Below are positions 8,298 to 17,715 of a stretch of 64,000 nucleotides of DNA, in pieces; positions within the stretch are counted from its first letter, which is position 1; each line of letters begins with the position of its first letter. Source of the stretch: QWHO01 sp039809865 (GTDB taxonomy: Bacteria > Vulcanimicrobiota > Xenobia > Xenobiales > QWHO01); NCBI GenBank assembly GCA_039809865.1, contig JBDHVW010000011.1, forward strand, positions 70,487 through 134,486. The letters run 5' to 3'. A model generated the notes under the pieces. That model was not told the DNA's origin. It saw only the letters and a list, made by a program, of their open reading frames with translations, and made no database searches. The position numbers and the translations under genes are program-made.

Positions 8298-11200
8298 CTA
8301 CTCGGGGGGCTTGGGTCCCTGGCGATCCGGGTCGGCTTTGGTCAAGATCGGGCGGCGCCCCGTGCCGAAAGGCGTGGTGGGCGCTCCCTTCTGGCCTTCG
8401 CCGCTGTCGGGGGCGGGGAACTCGGTGCGCGGAGCGGCCCCGAACTCGGTGCGCGTGGAGCGGGCCGGGGTGGGAGCTTCCTCCTCGGTGTTGGGCACGC
8501 CCACGCCGCCGACCTCGTCCTCGAAGGAAACGGGTGGAGCGTCCTCAACCGGCTCGGAGCTGGGCGGCGGTGCACCCGGAGGCGTGGAAGCGCCGGTGCC
8601 GGGTCGCACGTTGGGCAGGGTGGGAGGCTTGCCGGGCAAGGAGCTCAAGGGCTTGTTGCCGCCGATGGTGGCTGCCGGAGGCTTGTTGCCGGTGGGCAGC
8701 CCGCCCAGCGGCTTGTTGCTAAAAGAGCTCAACGACGACGGCGGCTTGGGGCCACCGGGCGGAGTGCTGCTCAAGGGCTTGTTGACCGCCGACGTCAGGG
8801 GAGACGTCGCGGGAGTCGTGGGCGGCTTGACGGTCGGCGGAGTGACCGGGGCCGTGGGCGGCTTGACCAGCGGAGACGGCAGCCGGGTGGTCTCCACCAG
8901 GCCCGAGCTGGGCGGCTTGACCGAGCCGGACGGCGGCGGCGCGAACGACGGCGTCTTCACCGCCGGACCGACCGACGAGGGCGGGCCCGCCTCGAACGAG
9001 GGGGCGCCGGGGACCTCGATGGACGGCTCCACCGCGTGCTCGGGCATGGCGAACGCCGGGGTCTCGGAGGCGGCGTGCGCCCCCTCCTCTTCCTCGTGCG
9101 CGATGGGACCCTTGATCTGGGAGGTCAGCTCCATCGACGACGTGTCGGGAACCTGACCGCCCCACTGGTTGCGCAGCTTCTTGGCCAGCGAGGTGACGCG
9201 CTCGAGCAGGTTGCGGCCCGCCTCGGCCCGCTCCTCGCCGGGAGCCTCATCCAGCTCGAACGGATCCACGCCCAGGTCCTCGAGCTTCTTGAAGACCGAG
9301 GCCATCTCGGCCTTGGGATCGAGGAAGTAGAGCGAGCCGCGCAGGCGGATGAAACGCCAGCCCATGCGGGTCAGCACCACCTCGCGGTAAATGTCGGCCG
9401 GCAGCTTCTCGGGCGGATACTCGCTCTCGCCGTAGCACTTGATGGCCACGCGGCCACCTTTGCCCTCCACGATGAGATCGAGCTGGTAGGAGCCGACTGG
9501 CTGGTGGATGTTGACCCGATAGCCGGCCTTCCGCAGCCACTCGCCGACCTTCTGATGGAACTCGTAATCGCTCTTGGGACCGCCCACCACCCGCTCGCGC
9601 TCGAGGTCGGGCGAGGGCGGGGCCAGCGTCGACGGGTCCCGGGCGAAGCGGATCAGCATCTCGCGCAGGTCGCCCTGCTTGAGGTGCTTCATCGGATCGA
9701 GCGAGTGGACCACCCACATCTGGTCGCGGGCGCGGCTGGCGGCCACGTTGAAGCGCTTCACGAAGACGTCGGAGCGACGGATGGCCACGGGGCCCTCGCC
9801 CTCGGGCGCGTCCACCATCGACAGGAAGATCACGTCGCGCTCGTCGCCCTGGAACTGGGCGGCGTTACCGCACACGATGCGACGCCGGCGATACTCGGTG
9901 AGCGGCAGATGCTGCACCAGCAGTCGATCGATCAGTTTGGCCTGGTCGTCGCCCACCAGCGTCACCACGCCCATCGTGCAGTGGGCATATTCCGGCTGCA
10001 TGGTGGCCGCCACGAGCAGCGAGGCCACTTCGAGCGCCTCGGGCTCGTTGACTTTGCGGTCGGAGCTGGCTTCTTGCAGGTAATGGCTGACCGTGGGCGG
10101 CGTGACCTTGACCCCGTAGCCCTCGCGCAGCGGCAACACCTCGTAGTCGTAGCAGAGCGCGTTCGAGAACGCGATGATCTCGGGCACCGAGCGGAAGTGC
10201 TCCAGCAGGCGCAGCGAGCCGCCAAAGGACTGACGCGCCAGGTCGTAGACGCTGGTGGTGCCGTCGTAAAGCTCGCGGTTGGGGATGTCGGAGAGGAACT
10301 CGTCCGACAGCGCCTTGGCGAAGTGTTGGGCCTGCCCCACGCCCTCGGGCGATACCTGCTGGTGGTCGCCCACGACCAGGACCTGCTTGCCCAGAGCCAG
10401 CGCCGTCAAACCGCGCAGGTCGCACTGGGAGGCCTCGTCCAGGATGACCACGTCGAAGGCCGACTGGCCCGGCTGGAAGCTTTCGGCCACGCGCGAGAGC
10501 GGCATGATCCAGACCGGCACCGACTCGCGGCACTCGGCCAGCGACTCGCGGGCGGTCGCGCGCAGCTCGGCGGCGCGCTTGCCGGTGCCCGCGCCGACTT
10601 TGCGCATCAGGTCGAGCCAGCCGACCAGGGCCTGCTGCTGGCGCACGCCGGTGCGTCGCAGCTGGGCGGCCCAGGCCTGGTTCTCGACGTAGCGCACCGA
10701 GGTCTCTTGCAACGCGTCGCGCAGGCGGGTGCACTCCTTGTGCAACTCGTCGAGGTCTTCCTGACCGATCGCTTTGAGGGCGAGCTCCCAGCTCTTGTGT
10801 TTCCAGGCGCGCAGTGGATCGCCCGGAGGCTTGCCCTGGTCGTGCGGCGGGATGCGGGTCTGCAGCGCCGCCGCCCAATCGGGGGCGGCCACGCGCAGGC
10901 GCTCCAAGAGGTCGCGCCGGCGCTCGTACTTCTCGACGTGGCGGGTGAGGTCGGCCACGCGGTTCCAGGCCGCCGAATAGGCCTGGGCGTCGCGATCGTT
11001 GGCCGCCTTCTTGATCTTGTAGCCCAGCGTGGTGGGATTCTGGGTGGACGGATTCTCGTTGAGATAGTCCAGCATCATCTGGAAGCGCGCAAAGAGCGGA
11101 CGCCATTCCAGCTGGTCCATGCGGCGGTTGATGCCGGGTTCGACCACCTGCGCCAGCGCGGTTTTGATGCGCAAGAGCTCGCCGCCCTGCTCGGCGCTGG

Positions 11201-13436
11201 GCGCCACGGCCTCGAGCACCTTGTCCCAGGCCACCGAGCACTTCTTGAGAGCTTTCTCGATGGGACCGAAGAACTCGACCAGCCAGTTCAGCGCCAGGCG
11301 AATCTGGCGGGCGTACTGCTGGCACACGGCCTCGGGGTGCTCGCCCAGCTGATCCGACGAAGGCACGCCGCGGCCCGTCATCTGGCGGTCCCAGCGACGG
11401 CGCAGGCCTTCGCGGCGAATGCGCAACTGCAGTAAGGCGTGCAGGGCCTGGAAGTGGTCCAGCGTGCTGGGGCGCGCGCCGTCCACCCGGGCCGAGTCGA
11501 GGAACTTCTTCCAGTTGGGCTTGAGCAGCGTCTGCTGCCACCCGACCGAGCGCCCCGACTCGACCAGCGCGATCAGCGCGGTGCAAATCTTCTCGGCCTC
11601 GGCGTCGGGCATGTCGGTGTTGAGCACCGGCCCGGCCTGGAACACGCGCCGCTCGAGCGAAGCGGTCTCGGCCACGACCTTCTCGATGTAGTCGGCCAGG
11701 TCTTCCCACGACTGGCGGTACTCCTCGCCCACGCGCACCGACCAGGCGCAGTCGAGGAACCACGGCTCGGCGCCCGACAACGACTCCAGCGCGGCCCGGG
11801 TGACCTTGAGCAGCGACTGCAAATCTTCGGGGTCTTGCTGGTCGTTGGCCCAGATGACGCCCGGATCGCTCGGGTTGGGGCCCAGGCGACCCTCCAGCTC
11901 CAGCATGTGGCGCAGCCGGTTCTCGGAGACGATGCGATCGAGCGGCGGCAGGTTGCCGGCCAGCTCCTTCTCGTCGATGGTGGTGAACTGGTCGTGGAAG
12001 CCGTACAGCTCGGCGATCTCCTCCACGCTGAGCGGAAGCGGCGCGCCGCCTTCGACCGAGCCGGGAATCCAGTCGTGGGCTCCCCGCCCCTCGGCCACCG
12101 CGCGAGCCGCGTTGACCGGGTGGATGGCCTCGCTGCCGAGCAGCCCTGCCGTGCTGTACTCCTGGCGGCACGAGTCGAGCAAGCGCTGCTCGGCCTGGCG
12201 GAGGCGGTCCTTGAGCTCGGTGCGCCGCCGCTCGTAGCTGTCGGCCAGCTTGGTCATCTCCTCGGGGTCGCTGTGGGTGAAGCGGTCCACGATGCCTTTG
12301 ACCGAGATCTCCAGCTGCTCGCGGCTCTCCTGGTCGTTGTCGAGCACGCTGACGCAAAGCGGGCGGAGAGCGGGCGAAACCATGCCGCGCAGCACGCGCA
12401 GGGCCTTGGTCGTGTGCGAGGTGACCAGCACGGTCTTTCCCTCGGCCAGCAGGTGGCCGATCAGGTTGGCGATGGTGTGCGTCTTGCCGGTTCCGGGCGG
12501 TCCCTGGACCAGCACGCAACCCATCTTGTCCAGACGTTCGCCGACGCGCTCTTGCTCGGGGTTGGATGGCAGCGTGTAGAGCAGCTCGAAGGGCCGGTCG
12601 GTCTGGCGACCCGGAGCCCGGTCCTCGATGCCGACGATCCGCACCAGAGCGGGCGGGAGCTCTTTCAGGTTGGGCAGGATCTCGAGGAAGCCCTCGATGG
12701 CTTGCGTCAGGCCCAGATGGCGCTGCCCCAGGTAAACCACGGCCTCGGACGCCAGCCAGGGGCGACCCTGGGGAGGCGTGGCCAGACCGCCAGGGCCGAC
12801 GTAGTTGATGCCCAGGATCTTGGCGAGCCCCTCGAGCAGCACCTGAGAGCCCGCCTCGTAGGTGTGCGCCTCGAGGAAGCGTCGGCAGCTGCCGATGCGA
12901 TTGCCGTCGACGCCGGACCAGTGCAGCACGGCGCTGTATAGCTCGGCGCCCCGGTCGGCCTCGCGCAGAGTGAACTCGGGGATCTCGGGGTTGAAGTCGA
13001 TCGACAGGCTCCAGACCGCGAGGGGATGGTAAACGGTTCCTTTGCCCGAGGTCCAGGCGAGCACGGCCTGGCCGAACATCAGCTCATAACGATCCGATTC
13101 GCGCTCGAGCAGGCGCCAGACTTCGAGCAGCCGGTCGAAGAGCTGACGGGCGCCGCGATCAGCCGGAGTGGCCGCTTCGGGCCGGGCCGGGGGAGTGGGA
13201 CGGCGGACCTTGAGAACAAAATCGCTGGAAGGATCGTCTATACCCGGTGTGGGGACCGGGATGCGGCCGACCACGAGACAGGGGTGCTTGGGCAAGTCGG
13301 AAATGCGCAGCCCCCACGGGTGATCCTTGAGGTGGATCCTCGGTGGATGAGCTGCCTGCTGCAATCCGGACAAAAAGCGGAATAGCCGGAAGATCCGGTC
13401 CCGCGCCAGGGCCTGTTCTTCGTGCGAGAGTGCCAT
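8298..13436 (-). CDS. Large SF1 (Upf1/DNA2-like) helicase with Vsr-like nuclease domain and disordered tail
   Basis: This 1712-residue protein has an N-terminal unknown region (1-290), then a split superfamily 1 helicase core. Walker A is GPPGTGKTHT with Lys318. A long helical insertion (about 400-950) follows. Walker B is VVILDEASQCD with Asp1000-Glu1001, then GDHQQVSP, LLEHFRS, QGDERDVIFLSMV and the arginine motif NVAASRARDQMWVV. At 1290-1375 lies a Vsr/MTES_1575-like endonuclease fold (EWLRKAGYRVNIHQ, YQLDLIVEG with Asp1320). The usual ECDG motif reads KCYG (Lys1333, Tyr1335), so the catalytic acids look lost. The last 300 residues are proline-rich and disordered with repeated NKPLSS/NKPLGG units. 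Helicases fused to such nucleases often serve in phage defence or repair. No defence genes are adjacent, so the role is open. Confidence 0.85.
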   Translation of the reverse strand: MALSHEEQALARDRIFRLFRFLSGLQQAAHPPRIHLKDHPWGLRISDLPKHPCLVVGRIPVPTPGIDDPSSDFVLKVRRPTPPARPEAATPADRGARQLFDRLLEVWRLLERESDRYELMFGQAVLAWTSGKGTVYHPLAVWSLSIDFNPEIPEFTLREADRGAELYSAVLHWSGVDGNRIGSCRRFLEAHTYEAGSQVLLEGLAKILGINYVGPGGLATPPQGRPWLASEAVVYLGQRHLGLTQAIEGFLEILPNLKELPPALVRIVGIEDRAPGRQTDRPFELLYTLPSNPEQERVGERLDKMGCVLVQGPPGTGKTHTIANLIGHLLAEGKTVLVTSHTTKALRVLRGMVSPALRPLCVSVLDNDQESREQLEISVKGIVDRFTHSDPEEMTKLADSYERRRTELKDRLRQAEQRLLDSCRQEYSTAGLLGSEAIHPVNAARAVAEGRGAHDWIPGSVEGGAPLPLSVEEIAELYGFHDQFTTIDEKELAGNLPPLDRIVSENRLRHMLELEGRLGPNPSDPGVIWANDQQDPEDLQSLLKVTRAALESLSGAEPWFLDCAWSVRVGEEYRQSWEDLADYIEKVVAETASLERRVFQAGPVLNTDMPDAEAEKICTALIALVESGRSVGWQQTLLKPNWKKFLDSARVDGARPSTLDHFQALHALLQLRIRREGLRRRWDRQMTGRGVPSSDQLGEHPEAVCQQYARQIRLALNWLVEFFGPIEKALKKCSVAWDKVLEAVAPSAEQGGELLRIKTALAQVVEPGINRRMDQLEWRPLFARFQMMLDYLNENPSTQNPTTLGYKIKKAANDRDAQAYSAAWNRVADLTRHVEKYERRRDLLERLRVAAPDWAAALQTRIPPHDQGKPPGDPLRAWKHKSWELALKAIGQEDLDELHKECTRLRDALQETSVRYVENQAWAAQLRRTGVRQQQALVGWLDLMRKVGAGTGKRAAELRATARESLAECRESVPVWIMPLSRVAESFQPGQSAFDVVILDEASQCDLRGLTALALGKQVLVVGDHQQVSPEGVGQAQHFAKALSDEFLSDIPNRELYDGTTSVYDLARQSFGGSLRLLEHFRSVPEIIAFSNALCYDYEVLPLREGYGVKVTPPTVSHYLQEASSDRKVNEPEALEVASLLVAATMQPEYAHCTMGVVTLVGDDQAKLIDRLLVQHLPLTEYRRRRIVCGNAAQFQGDERDVIFLSMVDAPEGEGPVAIRRSDVFVKRFNVAASRARDQMWVVHSLDPMKHLKQGDLREMLIRFARDPSTLAPPSPDLERERVVGGPKSDYEFHQKVGEWLRKAGYRVNIHQPVGSYQLDLIVEGKGGRVAIKCYGESEYPPEKLPADIYREVVLTRMGWRFIRLRGSLYFLDPKAEMASVFKKLEDLGVDPFELDEAPGEERAEAGRNLLERVTSLAKKLRNQWGGQVPDTSSMELTSQIKGPIAHEEEEGAHAASETPAFAMPEHAVEPSIEVPGAPSFEAGPPSSVGPAVKTPSFAPPPSGSVKPPSSGLVETTRLPSPLVKPPTAPVTPPTVKPPTTPATSPLTSAVNKPLSSTPPGGPKPPSSLSSFSNKPLGGLPTGNKPPAATIGGNKPLSSLPGKPPTLPNVRPGTGASTPPGAPPPSSEPVEDAPPVSFEDEVGGVGVPNTEEEAPTPARSTRTEFGAAPRTEFPAPDSGEGQKGAPTTPFGTGRRPILTKADPDRQGPKPPE

Positions 13437-13546
13437 CGGCTAGCAGTGAATATTCTTCGTTTGTTGCAGGTACACCTTTGCCCTATCGCCAGTTCGGCGA
13501 TTCTTACCCGGTAACCTGCGAGGACAAACAAGAATTGTCACGCCAT

Positions 13547-15793
13547 TCACGCACTCGCAGGCGATGGAGAGGTCCGTGGATAGTCTCGTCCTGATCCAAG
13601 AAAGCCCTTATTGATCGCATCCACGCGGTTTCGGGGCTCGTAGCGCACCCCGTGGATCGAATCCAGCAGGCGCACCTGCGTGCCCGGATTCTCGCGAAAA
13701 AACCGCGCCAGGTCGCCGCGGGTGATCTGGTAGAGCTGACAGCTCTCCTCGGCTCGCGCTCCGAACTGGTGCCGCTCGACTTTCAGGAAGCGATCGGGCT
13801 CTCCGACCAGGCCGCCCCGCCCCACCAGCATGGAGTGCCCGTCGGGCGACAGTAAGCGCACGTGGCCCTGATCGACCAGAAAGTAGCGCGTCACGGGGTC
13901 GCCCGGCTTGAAAAGCCAGGCGCCGGCGGCGGCCTCGTCGTGGTTGAGCAAGATCGTGAGCTGGTTCTTCTGCAGAGCGGTCATCTGGCGCAGCACGCGG
14001 TTGGCGTCGAACAGCTGCCAGGAGCCCAGCACGCGGTTATCCGCCAGGCGCCGGAAAAGGTCGGGAATCTTGGTGTCGCGGATGAAGCCCAGGAAATCGC
14101 GCCGGTCCATCCAGAGAAGCTCCACGTCGGTGCGCGCCACCAGGTCGGCGGCGCGGGGCTCCTGGAGAATGAGAGCCCGCTCACCGAAGTAGTCGTAACG
14201 ACCAAAAATGTAGCGGTGCTCTGAATCGGGGGTGATCTCCACCTCGCCCGACATCACCATGTAGAAACGATCGCCTCGCTCCCCTTTGCGAAAGAGCACG
14301 TCGCCCGCATCCAGCTCCTGGTAGTGCGTCACCTGCAGGAACTCGTGGGCGCGCTCGAGCGGCATGCTGCGGAACATGTCGATGTGCGCCAGCACGTCCA
14401 GCATCTTCTGAGCCAGGCTGGTCTGGGGAGGCTCCACCGGGATCTCGATGGTGCGCTCGGGCCCGGGCGGAGCCAGGCGCAGGCCCTGGTCGGTGGGGAT
14501 GGCCGACTCGGAGACGTGCATCAGGTAGAGCCGCGCCTTGACCTCCTCGGGCAGCGCCGCCAGGACTTCGATGGGCGTGTGGATGGGCGGGACGCCGGCT
14601 TCGTGGAACAGCACGTCCAGGTGCCAGGGGAAATCGAGCAGAGCCTGCTTGCGCTCCTGGCTGAGATAGCCCTGGGTGTGCAGGTCGCCCAGGCGCACCG
14701 GGTCATAGAGCGTGTCGCAGCTGTAGGCGAAGCCCTTGCCCTGGTACTCCACATGGAATCCCAGCGTGGGGATGGGATGGAACGTGTAGTGGAACGTGAA
14801 CATCGCGCCGCCGATGCGCAGCGGTTGCCCGATGATCACCGGCCGGAAAGCAAAAAGGCTGCGCAACTCGGCCCGGGTAAAATCGGTCAGAGCGGAATAC
14901 TTGGTGAGGAAGCTCTGCATCACGGTCTCGGTCGTGTGCAGCCGCACGCGCCCTTCTTCCAGGAGCTTCTGCATCGTGCCGGAGTCGTGGTCGGCGTGGC
15001 AGTGGGTCAGCACCACGTCCTGGATAAGCCGATTGTTGATTCCATTGGCTTTCAGCCAGGCCGTGGCGTTGACCGGAGGGTCCACCATGACCCCCTTCTG
15101 GTCTACCCACAGGATGAAGCCCGAGGTGGAGGTGGCGGCGTCGAAGCCGTGGCCGCTGCCGATCACGGTGATGCCGAACACGGGCGGCATCCAGAGCGGG
15201 TGGGCACATTCCTCCTCCGCGCGTGGCCGGGCGGAGCGGTAGCCGAACACCACCTCCTGGGTTTGCTCCCCCGACTGCACGCGGTAGGAGCTGGCCGCGA
15301 CGCGCTCGATGACGTGCCCGTCGACCGCGATCCGGTCGTTCTCGTCGAACGTCTGGACCTTCAGGAAATGCTTCAGGCGCAGCTTGCCGAGCACCGGATC
15401 CTTCTTGAAGAACGACATCTCGCGCTCGAGGTCGGGAAATCCGGCCGATTGGCGGCCGTCGGGGAACTCGCGCTCGAGCTCGAGGCGGCGGGGTCCGAAC
15501 AGTGCCTCGCAAAGCACCCTCAGAATGCGGCGCACCTGGCCCTTGCGGCACAACAGGCGCAACTTGCGGCGCTGCACGTAAAAGTTGTAGTAGAGCGGAA
15601 ACTCGAGCTCGGCGGCACTGACCCCGGCCTCGGTGTCGAAGAGCAGATCGGGCAGCAGATACAGGTCTGGCACGCCCTCGGCCAGCTGCATGGTGTCCTT
15701 GATGGTCTCCGGATAGGCCCCCACCTGCATCCTGAGCCCTGGACCCGTAACCAGCAATCCTCCCCGGGGCAGCTCCTCGAGCTTAAGGAACAT
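13547..15793 (-). CDS. Metallo-beta-lactamase fold hydrolase with two cyclic-nucleotide-binding domains
   Basis: The 748-residue protein has an unrecognised N-terminal region (1-200), then a metallo-beta-lactamase domain (about 205-440). Its metal motif is THCHADHD (His264, His266, Asp268, His269), followed by SCDTLYD and LFHEAG. Two cNMP-binding domains follow: about 470-590 (ELDAGDVLFRKGERGDRFYMV, FGERALI) and about 600-725 (AGAWLFKPGDPVTRYFLVD). The FGERALILQEPRAADLVA block keeps the phosphate-binding cassette layout, while the second domain's cassette is poorly kept. It may be a phosphodiesterase or hydrolase gated by a cyclic nucleotide. The substrate is not deducible. Its start overlaps the nadR-like stop by 11 bases, indicating coupled translation. 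Confidence 0.85.
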   Translation of the reverse strand: MFLKLEELPRGGLLVTGPGLRMQVGAYPETIKDTMQLAEGVPDLYLLPDLLFDTEAGVSAAELEFPLYYNFYVQRRKLRLLCRKGQVRRILRVLCEALFGPRRLELEREFPDGRQSAGFPDLEREMSFFKKDPVLGKLRLKHFLKVQTFDENDRIAVDGHVIERVAASSYRVQSGEQTQEVVFGYRSARPRAEEECAHPLWMPPVFGITVIGSGHGFDAATSTSGFILWVDQKGVMVDPPVNATAWLKANGINNRLIQDVVLTHCHADHDSGTMQKLLEEGRVRLHTTETVMQSFLTKYSALTDFTRAELRSLFAFRPVIIGQPLRIGGAMFTFHYTFHPIPTLGFHVEYQGKGFAYSCDTLYDPVRLGDLHTQGYLSQERKQALLDFPWHLDVLFHEAGVPPIHTPIEVLAALPEEVKARLYLMHVSESAIPTDQGLRLAPPGPERTIEIPVEPPQTSLAQKMLDVLAHIDMFRSMPLERAHEFLQVTHYQELDAGDVLFRKGERGDRFYMVMSGEVEITPDSEHRYIFGRYDYFGERALILQEPRAADLVARTDVELLWMDRRDFLGFIRDTKIPDLFRRLADNRVLGSWQLFDANRVLRQMTALQKNQLTILLNHDEAAAGAWLFKPGDPVTRYFLVDQGHVRLLSPDGHSMLVGRGGLVGEPDRFLKVERHQFGARAEESCQLYQITRGDLARFFRENPGTQVRLLDSIHGVRYEPRNRVDAINKGFLGSGRDYPRTSPSPASA

Positions 15794-16805
15794 TGCCCGC
15801 TACCTTCTGGGTGGACAAAAGGAGTTCCCCCACCCGTCGCACGGCCTGTTGAAGGCGTTGCTCGAAGTCTCCCCGGATGAGAGCGGGCCGCCGGGAAGCA
15901 TACTCGGCCTGGAACAGCGCCAGGAACTCCTCACGCCGATGAGGCTGGTCGCGCTGCGGATCGGGCACCCAGGGCACGTCCACATCGCAAAGCAGCGTCA
16001 GGGCATAGTTTTGCTCGGGCAGCTCGGGTGCCTGGCCGAAGAAATGGCGACTCCAGATGCGTGTCGTCGTCAGATCGCTATCGCAGAAGAGAAGGCGGTT
16101 GGCCTGGCCGGCCAGGGCCTCCTCGCTGGCCCGCTGACCGAGAGCGATGAGCGGGATGTCCTCGACCAGGCAAATCGCACTGTTCTCGCGCCGAGCGTTC
16201 CGCCAGTCCAGAAAGCCGCGGGCATATTCAGGCACCCACAGGGTTTCGAAATGCTCGGCCAGCTGGCGCGCCAGCGTGGTCTTGCCGGTCGACTCCGGAC
16301 CCACGATCGCCACGCGCAGGCAGTAGTGCCGGCGCACGCAAGGCGGCAGGAATTGCCAGTGACCGTAAGGGTCGTCGCGGACGGCCGTGCCCGAGACGGC
16401 GAAACGCTCGCGGCCCGGATCGACCGGGACGTGCCTCGCCCCCAGGCGGCGGGCGAGCTCCTCGCCGTAATCCTCCGAGGTAAAGACCAGGTCGAGCGGC
16501 TCGGGCACCAGGCGTCGGAGGCTGGCCTGCCAGAGCTCCCAGAAATCGGGGTGCTCGTGGGGGTAGCTGGGGTTCTCCTCGGTGTGGTGGCGCACATCGG
16601 CGTAGGGAGCCAGCTCGCGAACCCAGGCGTGGCGAAGGTCGCCGGTGAGGGGCTCGCCCGGCAGGCTGGCCACCACGACGATCAGCTCGTCCACGCCCGC
16701 CCGTGCGAACTGCAGCAGGTAGTCGTGCCCCAGATGGGGGGGCAGGAATTTCCCCAGAATGAGGCCGCGCGTGCGGGCTGGCGGCGAAAGGCTGGGTGGG
16801 AACAG
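15783..16805 (-). CDS. nadR: NadR-like NMN adenylyltransferase / ribosylnicotinamide kinase
   Basis: The protein joins a nucleotidyltransferase domain to a P-loop kinase, as in NadR of NAD salvage, minus the DNA-binding N-terminus. The first domain carries GKFLPPHLGHDYLL (the HxGH motif) and later LDLVFTSEDYGEELARRL. The second carries IVGPESTGKTTLARQLAEHF (Walker A), WVPEYARGFLDW and LLFCDSDLTTTRIWSRHF. The HxGH motif lies upstream of every ATG or GTG in frame, the first GTG being at 16694, inside the domain. The best start I can offer is a CTG at 16805, 4-5 bases after GAGGAGG. An ATT at 16760 is the alternative. The function is clear, the start is not. Confidence 0.82.
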   Translation of the reverse strand: MFPPSLSPPARTRGLILGKFLPPHLGHDYLLQFARAGVDELIVVVASLPGEPLTGDLRHAWVRELAPYADVRHHTEENPSYPHEHPDFWELWQASLRRLVPEPLDLVFTSEDYGEELARRLGARHVPVDPGRERFAVSGTAVRDDPYGHWQFLPPCVRRHYCLRVAIVGPESTGKTTLARQLAEHFETLWVPEYARGFLDWRNARRENSAICLVEDIPLIALGQRASEEALAGQANRLLFCDSDLTTTRIWSRHFFGQAPELPEQNYALTLLCDVDVPWVPDPQRDQPHRREEFLALFQAEYASRRPALIRGDFEQRLQQAVRRVGELLLSTQKVAGNVP

Positions 16806-16878
16806 ACGGCCTCCTCGATGGATGGTCAGGCTTTCGTCTGGCAGGGCCGGGAACCTTCGGGTGGAATGGGCCGCGCTG

Positions 16879-17715
16879 ATGGAACGCTTTGCGCTCTTCC
16901 ACTTACTGCGGTTTCCGCCCGTGTTGCGGCGTTTGTGGTTGCCACTGGTGGGTCTGGGCCTCTATACCGCCCTCACGCTTTACATCGAGCAGCACCTGCT
17001 CAGACACGACATCGAGTTTCCTACCGGAGTCCACGCCCTGATCGGGGTCGTGCTGGGGTTTCTGCTGGTGTTCCGCACGAACACCTCTTACGAGCGGTGG
17101 TGGGAGGCTCGCAAGCTCTGGGGCCAGCTGATGAACGACTCGCGCACCCTGGCGCTCCGCGTGCACCAGCTCGCGCCGCCCGGGGAGGGACCCGTCATCG
17201 GGGTCTATCTGGCCGCGTTTGCCGCGGCCCTGCGCGACCACCTGCGCGGCGAAGCGAGCGTGGACAAGCTCCCGATTCCCGCCCCGGCCACCCCGGTGAC
17301 GCACGTGCCGCTCTACGTGGCCAACCTCATCTACACGCGCATTCAGAGCTGGAAGCTCGAAACTACCGCCTGGCTCTTCCTCGACCGGTCGCTGGCCGCG
17401 CTGATGGACGTGCTGGGTGGGTGCGAGCGCATCCGCAACACCCCGGTCACCCGCTCGCACGAAACGTTCATCCGAAGCTGTATCCTGTTCTACCTGCTGG
17501 TGCTGCCCATCGGGCTCGATTACGGCCCCTGGATCTTCCCGGCGGTGCTGATCGTCGGCTATTTCTTGCTGGGCATCGAGCAGGTGGCCGAGGACATCCA
17601 GGAGCCGTTCGGCAAGGAGCCGGACGACCTGCCGCTGGATCGCATTTGTCAGACTCTGGCCGACTCGATGAAGGCCGTATTACCAAAGGAGGCCGAAAAT
17701 GCAGAAGTTCGTTGA
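16879..17715 (+). CDS. Bestrophin family anion channel
   Basis: The 278-residue membrane protein belongs to the bestrophin/UPF0187 family. LLRFPPVLRRLWLPLVGLG opens the first segment. The hallmark LGFLLVFRTNTSYERWWEAR follows, with KLWGQLMNDSRTL after it. Later conserved blocks are RSCILFYLLVLPIGLDYG and LLGIEQVAEDIQEPFG. Bacterial members form pentameric channels for anions such as chloride or bicarbonate. The ATG at 16879 is chosen. The frame is open further upstream but not family-like. The last 17 bases overlap the carbonic anhydrase gene, so the pair may handle bicarbonate together. Confidence 0.92.
   Translation: MERFALFHLLRFPPVLRRLWLPLVGLGLYTALTLYIEQHLLRHDIEFPTGVHALIGVVLGFLLVFRTNTSYERWWEARKLWGQLMNDSRTLALRVHQLAPPGEGPVIGVYLAAFAAALRDHLRGEASVDKLPIPAPATPVTHVPLYVANLIYTRIQSWKLETTAWLFLDRSLAALMDVLGGCERIRNTPVTRSHETFIRSCILFYLLVLPIGLDYGPWIFPAVLIVGYFLLGIEQVAEDIQEPFGKEPDDLPLDRICQTLADSMKAVLPKEAENAEVR

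Noticed and set aside
9036..11435. A 799-residue plus-strand open frame over the helicase gene
   Set aside because: It is antisense to a gene with Walker motifs, has no recognisable domain and its composition (His/Leu/Gln-rich) is what the complement of the helicase codons produces.
9865..12519. An 884-residue minus-strand frame within the helicase
   Set aside because: It is a +1 or +2 frame of the same strand, Arg/Pro/Ala-rich, without motifs.
13437..13546. Possible terminator or promoter between helicase and MBL genes
   Set aside because: It contains only a weak inverted repeat (CGCC-AGTTC-GGCG) and no T-run.
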